NCBI GenBank assembly: GCA_025056955.1
Contig: JANWYL010000003.1
Location: 1 to 32,838 of the forward strand
Source: Sandaracinaceae bacterium
GTDB taxonomy: Bacteria > Myxococcota_A > Polyangia > Polyangiales > Sandaracinaceae
Direction: 5' to 3'
DNA length: 32,838 bases
The notes under the pieces were generated by a model. It worked only from the letters and a program-made list of their open reading frames with translations. It made no database searches and was not told the DNA's origin. This document shows, piece by piece, positions 16,417 through 24,048 of this stretch (positions are counted from its first letter, which is position 1; each line of letters begins with the position of its first letter). Position numbers and translations under genes: made by a program.

Positions 16417-18019
16417 GGGTTGGCTTTTTGGCCTCGCATCCATTCTGCTTTTCATCCTTGTGCCCGAGCGCTTGGAAGCCCAAGGCCCTCAGTCTGTCAA
16501 GAGGGAAGGTGAAACCAAATCCCCTGGCGAAGAAGCTTCTCCCCAGGCCATTCCACTCACTCCCCAAGCCACAGATTCCCCTTTTTCCCTCTTCCTTCCC
16601 CCCCTTTTAAGCTATGAGGAAAGCCAAAAAGGAAAGTCTCTCACCATCTTCCCCTTTTTTTACCTTCGTGAGTCTCATCGCTCAAAAGAGTTTTTGATTC
16701 CTCCATTTTATCACCGTGAAGGTGATGATCCGGTTGATGCCCTCTTTCCACTTTTCTTTTGGCTTCGGGGTCAAAAACACCACACCCTCATCTTTCCTCT
16801 CTTCTTTCACCTGGAGAACTCTGAGGGCCACGACTGGGGGATTCCTCCCCTTTTTTGGAGCGGAAGGCGAAAGGGAGGTGCTTTTTACGATTTGGCCCCA
16901 CCTTTCTTTTTTTCGTGGGGGGATCGGGAGCAATCGCATTGGATTGCAGGGCCTGCCTACCGTTTTTCAAGCCTTGAAGACGAAAGGTGGGGTCTATTTC
17001 CTTTCATCTGGGCGCGGAATGCCAGAGAAGAGGAATACCTCTTTGTTCCGCCCCTTTTTTGGAGGTGGCGCAACCCAGAGCTCAAGCGCACCCTCACCAT
17101 CATCGCACCATTTTACCATCACGAAAATGAAAAGGATCGTTTTTTTGGTTTATTTCCCCTCTTTCATCTGAGTGAAGGAAATGGCTCTCACTCCCTCACC
17201 ATCCCCCCTCTCCTTTTCCACATTGAGGATTCCCCCCATCTTTTGCGTCTATTGAGCCCCCTCTTCTTCTATGAGCGGAGCAAAGGGAAAGAAACCATCG
17301 TTTCATGGTTCTATCAACGCCATCAAGGTGTCACCCTCTTTGAAGGAGTGATTCCCTTCTTTGCGAATTTTTATGATCCCCGGGATGCGTCGCGCATCAC
17401 CATGGTGACGCCGCTTTTTTGGAATTGGTCAAGCCCAGCAGAAGAAAATTTTGTGCTGCTTCCCCTCTTCCTTTCCCTCCGCGAGCATGGGCGCACATCC
17501 CTTTGGCTTACCCCTCTTTTTGGGCATCATACGAATCTGGAAAAAGGGGATGAAACGACGTGGATCTTCCCATCCATTCAAATCTCCCGCTGGCATGATG
17601 GGGACGCATTCAACATTCACCCGATTTTCTACTTTGAAAGCGTGTCAACCCACCGCTTCACCGTGATCAACCCCATCTGGTGGGATTTTGAGCATTTCGA
17701 CGAAAACAAGCGCTACACCGTGCTTTTTCCCCTCTATTACCGAGTCGTCGAAGGAGTGACGGAAAGCCAGGTCACCCTTCCAATTCCAACCTACTACCGA
17801 AGGCGAGAGTGGAAAAACGAGGGCCAGTGGGAGTGGGAGTTTCATCTGGCTGGTCTCTTCGATGTGGGTGAGAAAAGCCAAGGTGAGCATTGGTGGAGGC
17901 TCTTGTATGGCTTGATTGGGTGGGAGCATCGGCGAGCCCATAACCGTTTGTGGCTCTTTTACCTTCCAATCGATTTTCCACACCCTGTGCAAAGCACAGG
18001 AATTGCAAAAACGCCATAG
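16370..18019 (+). CDS. Secreted protein of about 25 short aromatic PLFF-type repeats
   Basis: About 549 residues if translation begins at TTG 16370-16372, which overlaps hisS by 47 bases. The frame is open far upstream inside hisS, so the true start is uncertain. A signal-like segment (GLASILLFILV, with cleavage near EAQ) is followed from about residue 70 to the end by about 25 repeats of 16-19 residues. Each repeat has a core of the form hhxPLFFhh followed by a polar, charged turn; examples are LIFPLFFHLENSEG, GIPPLFWSGRRKG and MVTPLFWNWSSPA. Alternating hydrophobic residues and many Trp, Phe and Tyr suggest beta hairpins, so an outer-membrane barrel or beta solenoid is possible. I do not recognise a named family. 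The repeats are divergent at DNA level, so they are old. Confidence 0.8.
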   Translation: MSSSAGFQSALLPPSRGWLFGLASILLFILVPERLEAQGPQSVKREGETKSPGEEASPQAIPLTPQATDSPFSLFLPPLLSYEESQKGKSLTIFPFFYLRESHRSKEFLIPPFYHREGDDPVDALFPLFFWLRGQKHHTLIFPLFFHLENSEGHDWGIPPLFWSGRRKGGAFYDLAPPFFFSWGDREQSHWIAGPAYRFSSLEDERWGLFPFIWARNAREEEYLFVPPLFWRWRNPELKRTLTIIAPFYHHENEKDRFFGLFPLFHLSEGNGSHSLTIPPLLFHIEDSPHLLRLLSPLFFYERSKGKETIVSWFYQRHQGVTLFEGVIPFFANFYDPRDASRITMVTPLFWNWSSPAEENFVLLPLFLSLREHGRTSLWLTPLFGHHTNLEKGDETTWIFPSIQISRWHDGDAFNIHPIFYFESVSTHRFTVINPIWWDFEHFDENKRYTVLFPLYYRVVEGVTESQVTLPIPTYYRRREWKNEGQWEWEFHLAGLFDVGEKSQGEHWWRLLYGLIGWEHRRAHNRLWLFYLPIDFPHPVQSTGIAKTP

Positions 18020-18257
18020 GGTGCACAGAAATTTCACCGTGACCGGCATCCTACGCCCCAATCTCTCACCGCTCCTTGGCTTTGCAGCCAGCAGAAGTGC
18101 GAAAGCGATCTTCCCCTTCTTGTTGAAAGCAGCCTTTTTTACTGGCAAATTTTCCCTCAACAATTTTTTGATACCAACTCCCAACGCATGCGAGGCCTTG
18201 AATGGAGTACCCTTCCTTGGTTAAGTTGCATGAAAAATTTGGGTTTGGGTAGGGTTC
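18020..18257. other. Intergenic region before the HEAT-repeat gene
   Basis: 238 bases with no convincing gene; frames open across it lack family signals. A T-run lies at about 18134-18139, but no stable stem precedes it, so I do not call a terminator. TTGAAT, 17 bases, then TTAAGT near 18197-18225 could be a weak promoter for the next gene, but the -10 match is poor. AGGG lies just before the ATG at 18258. Confidence 0.4.
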
Positions 18258-20645
18258 ATGAACAATCAGAAGGAATTCCCTCTCTCTGATGAAGGAGACG
18301 AGAGGCTTAGCCGGGCAGTCGAAGCGGTGGCTGGCCTTGATGACGATGCGGCCCTCCGAAAGATCCGAAGGAGGACGAGTTGGTTTGGGCGCATCCTCGC
18401 CATTCTTTTCGTTGGGGGGGGTGCACTGCTTGCCTTTTTCGCCTGGGAAAGGCACGTGGCCTACGAGCAAAGGTGGGACGAGTATCAGAAGGCGCGAAGA
18501 GAAGCTCAAAACGTTGAGGATTTCCTTCAAAGGATTCGCGCAATTTACCCAAAATCCACCTTTCAAGACGTGCGCATTCAGATCCTCGCAAAATTTGGCG
18601 AGTACAAGGACGTGCAGGCCTTGCCTTTGATCATTCAAGCGCTTGATGAGCCTGGTCCAGTGCGCACTCAGGCGGCCCGTTCGATTGCCCAAATCGGCTC
18701 GCCTGGTGCAGATTCGGCAAGGCCAGCGCTCCTTCGGGTCCTTGCGGAATCGAAGGATCCTGCAAACCGCGCTGCTGTGGCCTGGGCCCTTGCGGTGCTT
18801 GGAGAATCGAGCGCAGCAGATGCAATTGTTGAGGAATTCGCCGCTGGGCGCCTCCAGGGGCAACCGGGCTTCGATCCACGTGTGGTCGCTCGGGCAGTTG
18901 GCGTGGAGCGCCTTTCAAAGATGACCAAGCACAAGGAAGTGAGCGTGCGGGCCCTTGTGGCCCAAGCCCTCTCTGAGGCAGGTGGCCCAGAGGTCGTATC
19001 CCCCCTCATCGAGCTTCTTTCAGATGAAGACGATCAGGTGCGCAAGCAAGCGGCTGCGGGTTTGGGCCGAGTTGGAGACACTCGGGCAGCAAGCGCGCTT
19101 TTTGCAGCCATGCAACGCAACCCATCCATGCGCCTCCAGGTTCTCGATGCGCTCAAGCGCTCAACCAGCGCAAAGGGCCTTGCGCTGTTGCTTCGCGAAG
19201 CGAGCAGCGACGAAGCGCGGCGGGATTTGGTGGCGATGATCCGGGCAACCCACGATCCTGAAGGCGCTGAGGCCTTGGCCTCGATGTTGAGCTCCAAGGA
19301 CGAGCAGATCCGTTTTCAGGCGAGTGCAGGCCTTGCAGAACTTGGAGACAAGCGAGCACAGCCCTTTCTTCTCGAGTTTGCCAAGGGCTCGGATCTCGAT
19401 CGTGCGCGAGACGCCCTCGATCTCCTTTTTTGGGTTTCATCTCCCGAGGTGGTGCCTGCCCTTGCCCCCATGCTAAATGACGATGCCTTCATCGCAAGGA
19501 GAGCCGGCATCATCAAGGTGCTTGGCCGTTCGGGTTCTGAAGAAGCCGGGCGGTTGCTCATGCGCGAAATCGATGGAGACGACGCAGGGGCGGCAGCGAT
19601 CGCCTTGGCCGAGCTTCGCTACGAGCCTGCTTTTCAGCACTTTTTGCGGGCAGCCCCTCGGCAAAATAATACGCCATTTAACCAGCACGCCGGCTTGTGT
19701 GGGGATTTGCTTGAGCCTGATTTCAAAAAGCGCACGGCAGCCGTGCGGGGCCTTGGGCATTTCGGACGCCCTCAAGCGGCCCCAGTGCTCATGGCCATTA
19801 TCGAAGACACGCAAGACGACCTGCGCCTTCGGAGTGAGGCCGGCCTTGCGCTTGGGGCTGTGGCCGATGAGGCGATTTTGGCCAAGGTCATCGAGAAGGT
19901 GCGCGCACCGCAAGGAGACGAGGCCGCAAAGCGCTTCTACCTTGCCGCCCTTTGGCAGCGTCCAAGCAAGGCCCTGAGTTCAAAGCTTTTTGAAATCGTG
20001 GCCGATTCCTCACTTTCAGCCGATCTCCGCTTACCTGCGGCTGTGGCCCTTGGCTACGCCGCTGACCCCGCCTACGAAGAGCGCTTGGTCGAGCTCCTCA
20101 GGCAGCCACGGGTTGCAGATGGTGCTGCCCTGGCCATTGCCCTTGGCGGAAGCGAAGCGGGCGCAAAGGCCTTGCTCCAGGCCCTAAGCCAAGACAGCGA
20201 GCTCCGGACGGTGATTCAAGATCTCTTCCTCAAGCCAACCAACGACTGGCTGAGCCTCGTGACACGCACCCTTTGGGATTCAGGGCAGATCCATAGGAGG
20301 CTCATCGTTGCAGACATTCTTCATCGGGGCGAAGGCGAAAACCGATATGGCTTTGCGTGGACTGCCTTTATCGCTCGCCTCCAGGCGGGATGGAATGGGA
20401 TTGAGGGCATGAATCCAATCGAAATCCGCAAGCGGCTCTATCAAGATTTGCGAAGCGAAAACACTGCCCTTCGGCCCCTCATTGCCCGGACCCTCGCTGC
20501 GATGGGCGAAATCGGTCTCCTCCTTGCAGCCAGGGATGCAGGTGGTCCTGGCTCTGAAGAGGCGCGAGCCCTTCTTATGGAAATGAATCGCCCTCGAAGC
20601 GACGAGGAAGCCCAAAGGGCTTTGGGGGGGATTGTGGCCCGCTAA
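18258..20645 (+). CDS. Membrane-anchored HEAT-repeat protein
   Basis: A 795-residue protein. A short acidic N-terminus is followed by one membrane helix (WFGRILAILFVGGGALLAFFAW, about residues 41-62). Then come about 18-20 HEAT-like helical pairs, for example VRTQAARSIAQIGSPGAD, VRALVAQALSEAGGPEVVS and VRKQAAAGLGRVGDTRAAS, some in the PBS-lyase HEAT style. The topology suggests a small cytosolic tail and a large repeat domain on the other side of the membrane. HEAT scaffolds bind other proteins; there is no catalytic motif. The start ATG 18258 has AGGG close upstream. The gene ends 10 bases before the RNA methyltransferase gene, so the two probably share a message. The partner protein is unknown. 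Confidence 0.88.
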   Translation: MNNQKEFPLSDEGDERLSRAVEAVAGLDDDAALRKIRRRTSWFGRILAILFVGGGALLAFFAWERHVAYEQRWDEYQKARREAQNVEDFLQRIRAIYPKSTFQDVRIQILAKFGEYKDVQALPLIIQALDEPGPVRTQAARSIAQIGSPGADSARPALLRVLAESKDPANRAAVAWALAVLGESSAADAIVEEFAAGRLQGQPGFDPRVVARAVGVERLSKMTKHKEVSVRALVAQALSEAGGPEVVSPLIELLSDEDDQVRKQAAAGLGRVGDTRAASALFAAMQRNPSMRLQVLDALKRSTSAKGLALLLREASSDEARRDLVAMIRATHDPEGAEALASMLSSKDEQIRFQASAGLAELGDKRAQPFLLEFAKGSDLDRARDALDLLFWVSSPEVVPALAPMLNDDAFIARRAGIIKVLGRSGSEEAGRLLMREIDGDDAGAAAIALAELRYEPAFQHFLRAAPRQNNTPFNQHAGLCGDLLEPDFKKRTAAVRGLGHFGRPQAAPVLMAIIEDTQDDLRLRSEAGLALGAVADEAILAKVIEKVRAPQGDEAAKRFYLAALWQRPSKALSSKLFEIVADSSLSADLRLPAAVALGYAADPAYEERLVELLRQPRVADGAALAIALGGSEAGAKALLQALSQDSELRTVIQDLFLKPTNDWLSLVTRTLWDSGQIHRRLIVADILHRGEGENRYGFAWTAFIARLQAGWNGIEGMNPIEIRKRLYQDLRSENTALRPLIARTLAAMGEIGLLLAARDAGGPGSEEARALLMEMNRPRSDEEAQRALGGIVAR

Positions 20646-20655
20646 GGGTTTGCCC

Positions 20656-21456
20656 ATGGAGCAGCCCAAAAAAAGCCAGGCACCTGCGCTTTCAGGCGAA
20701 ATCACTTGTGGCTTTCATGCCTCGCGGGCCCTCATTGAAATTCGCCCTCAAGCGATTTGGGAGATCTTGGTTGATTCCACCCAACGCCATTTGCTCGAAG
20801 GGCTCCCCCCTCCCCTCAGGCGCTTGGCCAAAGAAACCAGCACGATTGAGCTGAGCCAAAAGGCCGGAACCAGCCTCCACGAGGGGGTTGTGATCCGAGC
20901 AGCACCGCGGCATTGGCTCAAAAGCAAAGAGCTCATCGCTTGCCTTCGATCTGGCCCAAGTCCCTCGCTCTTCGTCGCGCTCGACCGTGTGAGAAACCCT
21001 TACAACATCGGAGCAATCATCCGAAGCGCTGCCTTTTTTGGGGTCGAGGCGGTGATCCTCGGCTCGCTTGCCCCCCACACCGGCCTTTCGCCCGATGCGA
21101 TTCGAGTGGCAGAAGGAGGCGCAGAGCTTGTGCGCTTCGCAAGGACCACGGATTTGGCCGAAACCTTGAATCGTTTGCGGGACAAAGGGGCACGTGTGTG
21201 CGGCGCCGAAAGCGAAGGAGGCGGAGGAGCTGAAACAATTCCCAAAAGCACCCCTCTCGTTTTCGTTTTTGGCCACGAACGCGAAGGGCTCTCAAAACGC
21301 GTCCGCGAAACGTGCGATCTCATCGTTTCGATCCCGCGCCGCACCGCACTCGCCTCGCTGAATGTCGCCGTTGCTGCAGGCATTCTCATCCACGAGATGC
21401 GGCGCCCTCCCCTAAAAAACCAAGGGCTGCGCCAAAAGCCGGCCTCGTCGCAATAG
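20656..21456 (+). CDS. TrmH/SpoU family RNA 2'-O-methyltransferase (RlmB-like)
   Basis: A 266-residue SAM-dependent methyltransferase of the knotted SPOUT fold. The N-terminal substrate-binding region (GFHASRALIEIRP to SLHEGVVIRA, about residues 19-82) matches the SpoU substrate-binding domain found in RlmB. The three SpoU motifs are present: DRVRNPYNIGAIIRSA (about 110-125), VFGHEREGL (about 204-212) and SIPRRTALASLNVAVAAGI (about 225-243). Family members methylate ribose in 23S rRNA or tRNA; the exact target is not fixed by sequence. The ATG 20656 has AAGGG 7 bases upstream; a start at 20632 would overlap the HEAT gene. Its TAG abuts the stop of the convergent gene with no spacer. Confidence 0.92.
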   Translation: MEQPKKSQAPALSGEITCGFHASRALIEIRPQAIWEILVDSTQRHLLEGLPPPLRRLAKETSTIELSQKAGTSLHEGVVIRAAPRHWLKSKELIACLRSGPSPSLFVALDRVRNPYNIGAIIRSAAFFGVEAVILGSLAPHTGLSPDAIRVAEGGAELVRFARTTDLAETLNRLRDKGARVCGAESEGGGGAETIPKSTPLVFVFGHEREGLSKRVRETCDLIVSIPRRTALASLNVAVAAGILIHEMRRPPLKNQGLRQKPASSQ

Positions 21457-22323
21457 TCATGCGCAAAAGCGATCGAGAATCGCGCGCACCCGAAGCGCGC
21501 TTTCGCCCATCCGGAGGCCATACCAAGAGAGGTCTCTCCCAGCAACGAAGCAAACGCGCAGGCCAAAGGAGCGAAAAAAAGCTGCCTCCTTTTCGGTGAA
21601 GGGATAGGGCTCGTCAGGAAGAAGCACAAGCTCAGGCGCTCGCTCGAGCACCTCTTCGATGCGAACCCGCGGATAACGCGTGTCCCTGCCTTCGGCCTTT
21701 TTTTCGTCTGGAGGAGCCAACCCCAAGTCGGCAGCAAGGGGATAGCGCCGCTTGCGATCGCCAAAGATGTTGTGGCCGCCCGCAAGGTCCAGCATATCGG
21801 CCATGAAGGTCTCATCGTTAAAGGTCATGAGCGGGTCAAACCAAATCGGGCAAAAAACCCTAAGAGGCCTTCTGGTTTTGCGCTGGGCTTCGGCCTGAGC
21901 CAGCTCCTCCTCCATCTGCGCGATCGCTTGCGAGCTTTTGGGGTCGATCCCCAGAAGCTCAGCGATGTCGTAGACCAAGGCCCTCCCCTCCTCAATGGTT
22001 TTGGGAAAGCTCACATGCACGGGAATGCCCTTTTCTTCAAGCTTTCGGACAATCTCAGGGGTGTTTTCTTCCTGATTCGCAAACACAATGTCCGGACGCA
22101 GGGCCTCTATCGCTTCAACCTTGGCGTTTTTGGTGCCGCCCACCGTGGGCACGGCCTCGATTTGCCCCCGCGGCTCCACACAATACTCGGTGCGGCCCAC
22201 AAGCACCTCCACACCAGCAAGGAGGGCAATGGTCTCGGTTTCGCTTGGAACAATCGAAACAACGCGTTTTGGAACATGTTTCAGCTCAATGAAACGCCCA
22301 AGCGCATCGACCACAGGCCGCAT
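21457..22323 (-). CDS. TroA/BtuF-like helical-backbone metal-receptor protein, no signal peptide
   Basis: A 288-residue protein of the periplasmic-binding-protein fold class used for cobalamin, haem and Fe-siderophore binding (COG0614-like). Visible blocks are KRVVSIVPSETETIALLAG, VGRTEYCVEP, VPTVGGTKNAKVEAIEALRPDIVF (each typical of the family) and a DMLDLAGGHNIFG motif. There is no signal peptide or lipobox, so it is probably cytosolic, unlike transporter-associated members. The start ATG (22321-22323) has an excellent AAGGAGG. It lies 20 bases downstream of gcvH in the same direction, with no transporter genes nearby, so uptake is unlikely to be its role here. The ligand is unknown. Confidence 0.85.
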   Translation of the reverse strand: MRPVVDALGRFIELKHVPKRVVSIVPSETETIALLAGVEVLVGRTEYCVEPRGQIEAVPTVGGTKNAKVEAIEALRPDIVFANQEENTPEIVRKLEEKGIPVHVSFPKTIEEGRALVYDIAELLGIDPKSSQAIAQMEEELAQAEAQRKTRRPLRVFCPIWFDPLMTFNDETFMADMLDLAGGHNIFGDRKRRYPLAADLGLAPPDEKKAEGRDTRYPRVRIEEVLERAPELVLLPDEPYPFTEKEAAFFRSFGLRVCFVAGRDLSWYGLRMGESALRVRAILDRFCA

Positions 22324-22343
22324 GTTTCCTCCTTAAGGGGATC

Positions 22344-22730
22344 CTACTCGAGCGAAGCCACGTAACGCTCGTAGGCCTGTGCGTCCATCAGGTCATCAAG
22401 CCAGCTCTCAAGCCGCACAAGAAGGAGCCAGCCTTTTCCGTAAGGGTCTTCGTTCACAAATTCGGGATGTTCAAAGAGGGCTTCGTTGACCTCGACGACT
22501 TCTCCAGAAAGAGGGGCGTAGAGGTCGCTCACTGCCTTGACAGATTCGACTGTTCCAAAGCTCTTTCCTGCCTCAATCCGGCTTCCGACTTTAGGAAGAT
22601 CGACGAGGGTGATTTCTCCAAGCTGGCTTACGGCGTGAGCGGTGATCCCGATCCTTACGAGTTCACCCTCGCTTCTCGCCCATTCGTGTTCTTTCGTGTA
22701 TTTGAGGTCTTTGGGGTACTGGTTCGACAT
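22344..22730 (-). CDS. gcvH: Glycine cleavage system H protein
   Basis: A 128-residue lipoyl carrier of the glycine cleavage complex, which carries the aminomethyl group between GcvP and GcvT. The lipoylated lysine is in ESVKAVSD (Lys65), and YTKEHEWARSEGE near the N-terminus and the LSGEVVEVNEAL block are typical. The length is normal. The ATG (22728-22730) has AGGA 6 bases upstream. It sits between gcvT (45-base gap) and the metal-receptor-like gene (20-base gap), an apparent three-gene operon. gcvP is not in this window. Confidence 0.97.
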   Translation of the reverse strand: MSNQYPKDLKYTKEHEWARSEGELVRIGITAHAVSQLGEITLVDLPKVGSRIEAGKSFGTVESVKAVSDLYAPLSGEVVEVNEALFEHPEFVNEDPYGKGWLLLVRLESWLDDLMDAQAYERYVASLE

Positions 22731-22775
22731 GCTTTCCTAGGTTGATCCCCAATTGGAGGAAGTCAACGTTGCTTT

Positions 22776-23933
22776 TTAAGCTTCGTCGCTTTTGCGCTTT
22801 CTACGGTAGAAGGGCTTTTGCACGATTTCGGCCTCGATCAGGCGGCCTCGGATTTCAATGCCGATGCGCGCTCCCAGCGAAGCCGAATCGGGAGGCACGT
22901 ATCCCAAGCCGATTGCTCCGCCAAGGCTTGGCGAAGGAGCACCGCTTGTGACCCTTCCAATGGCTTGACCCTTGACCTCGCTTTCGCCTGACCAGGGATA
23001 AATCGCATGGCCGTGTCTTGCGATTCCCCGACCCACCATCTTAAAGGCCACAAGCTTGCGCTCAAGGGGCTGAGTGGAAAGCCGAAGGAGGGCCTCCTTT
23101 CCGATGAAGTCCCTCTCCTTCTCCAGCTTAACGGTCCATCCAAGCCCCGCTTCGAAGGGGTGGGTGCTTTCGTCGATTTCATTCCCGTAGAGCGGATAGG
23201 CACATTCAAGGCGCAAAGTGTCGCGGGCGCCAAGGCCGCAAGGCACAAGCCCCTCGGGCTCGCCTCCGGCCAAAAGCTCATTCCATAGCCGCGCTGCATC
23301 TTCCGCATGGACAAAGAGCTCAAAACCATCTTCACCCGTGTACCCCGTGCGCCCCACAAAGGCCCGGCAGCTGGCAATGATCCCGTCGTGGCAGCCAAAC
23401 GGAGGCAAATCCAAAATGGCCTTCTCGGTTCTTGCGTGCGCAAGAACAGCAGCCGCCCGCGGGCCCTGAACGGCAAAAAGGGCCGTATCATCGGAACGAT
23501 CGGCAAAAACGAGTTCTTTTTGAGCGATCCAGCGGGAAAGCACAGCTTCAAAGTGGGCCTTGAGCTTCTGGCGGTTTGCGGCATTTACAACCACCAAAAA
23601 GCGCTCCTTTGCCCGCCGGTAGACGATGAGGTCGTCAAGGATGGTACCCCTTTCATTGCAAGCGAGGGTGTACATCGCACGCCCAACGGGCAGCTTGGAG
23701 GCATCACCAGTCAACAAGAGGTCGACGGCCTCCTCGGCTTTCGGCCCTTCGATGGTGAACTCACCCATGTGGGAGACATCGAAAATTCCAGCCCTTTCTC
23801 GCACCGCTTTGTGCTCCTCGATGATTCCGCGGTACTCAAGCGGAAGCTCCCACCCTGCGAAGGCGACCATTCGAGCCCCAAGGGCACGATGAATCTCATC
23901 GATAAAGGTCCGCTGCAAAGAAATGCGCTCCAC
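22776..23933 (-). CDS. gcvT: Glycine cleavage system T protein (aminomethyltransferase)
   Basis: A 385-residue folate-dependent aminomethyltransferase that releases ammonia and passes the one-carbon unit to tetrahydrofolate. It shows FAGWELPLEYRGIIEEH, IFDVSHMGEF, GRTGYTGEDGFELFV and ARDTLRLECAYPLYG, all strong GcvT blocks. The start is uncertain. The frame reaches TTG 23975; GTG at 23931-23933 and TTG at 23916-23918 (with GGAG 9 bases upstream) fit the usual N-terminus, where homologs begin near LxxTPL. I give the GTG. It heads the gcvT-gcvH-receptor operon and is divergent from the lipoprotein gene at 24049, with a 115-base shared upstream region. I looked for a glycine riboswitch and saw none. 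Confidence 0.95.
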   Translation of the reverse strand: MERISLQRTFIDEIHRALGARMVAFAGWELPLEYRGIIEEHKAVRERAGIFDVSHMGEFTIEGPKAEEAVDLLLTGDASKLPVGRAMYTLACNERGTILDDLIVYRRAKERFLVVVNAANRQKLKAHFEAVLSRWIAQKELVFADRSDDTALFAVQGPRAAAVLAHARTEKAILDLPPFGCHDGIIASCRAFVGRTGYTGEDGFELFVHAEDAARLWNELLAGGEPEGLVPCGLGARDTLRLECAYPLYGNEIDESTHPFEAGLGWTVKLEKERDFIGKEALLRLSTQPLERKLVAFKMVGRGIARHGHAIYPWSGESEVKGQAIGRVTSGAPSPSLGGAIGLGYVPPDSASLGARIGIEIRGRLIEAEIVQKPFYRRKRKSDEA

Positions 23934-23989
23934 CCTTTCACCCTGTTCTGTCTTTTTGGATTTTTCAATCCCCAAATGCTTTACGCATC

Positions 23990-24002
23990 GCTTGGGCCAA
24001 GC
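23990..24002. repeat. Near-perfect palindrome in the gcvT/lipoprotein divergent region
   Basis: GCTTGG-G-CCAAGC is a 6-bp inverted repeat around one central base, about midway between the two divergent starts. A second inverted repeat, AACCC-N5-GGGTT, is at 24022-24036. Either could be an operator; no regulator is identified. Confidence 0.35.
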
Positions 24003-24048
24003 TTTTCGGGCGCTTTTTCAAAACCCAAAGCGGGTTAAACTCCTCGGG

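Noticed and set aside
18134-18140. Rho-independent terminator after the aromatic-repeat gene
   Set aside because: There is a T-run but no stable GC-rich stem directly before it.
18197-18225. Promoter for the HEAT-repeat gene
   Set aside because: TTGAAT with 17-base spacing to TTAAGT, but the -10 matches only three of six positions, so I did not list it as a separate feature.
23934-24048. Glycine riboswitch upstream of gcvT
   Set aside because: Only about 115 bases are available, and I could not find the conserved paired aptamer elements. A GGATT-GAAA-AATCC mini-hairpin at 23958-23971 alone is not enough.
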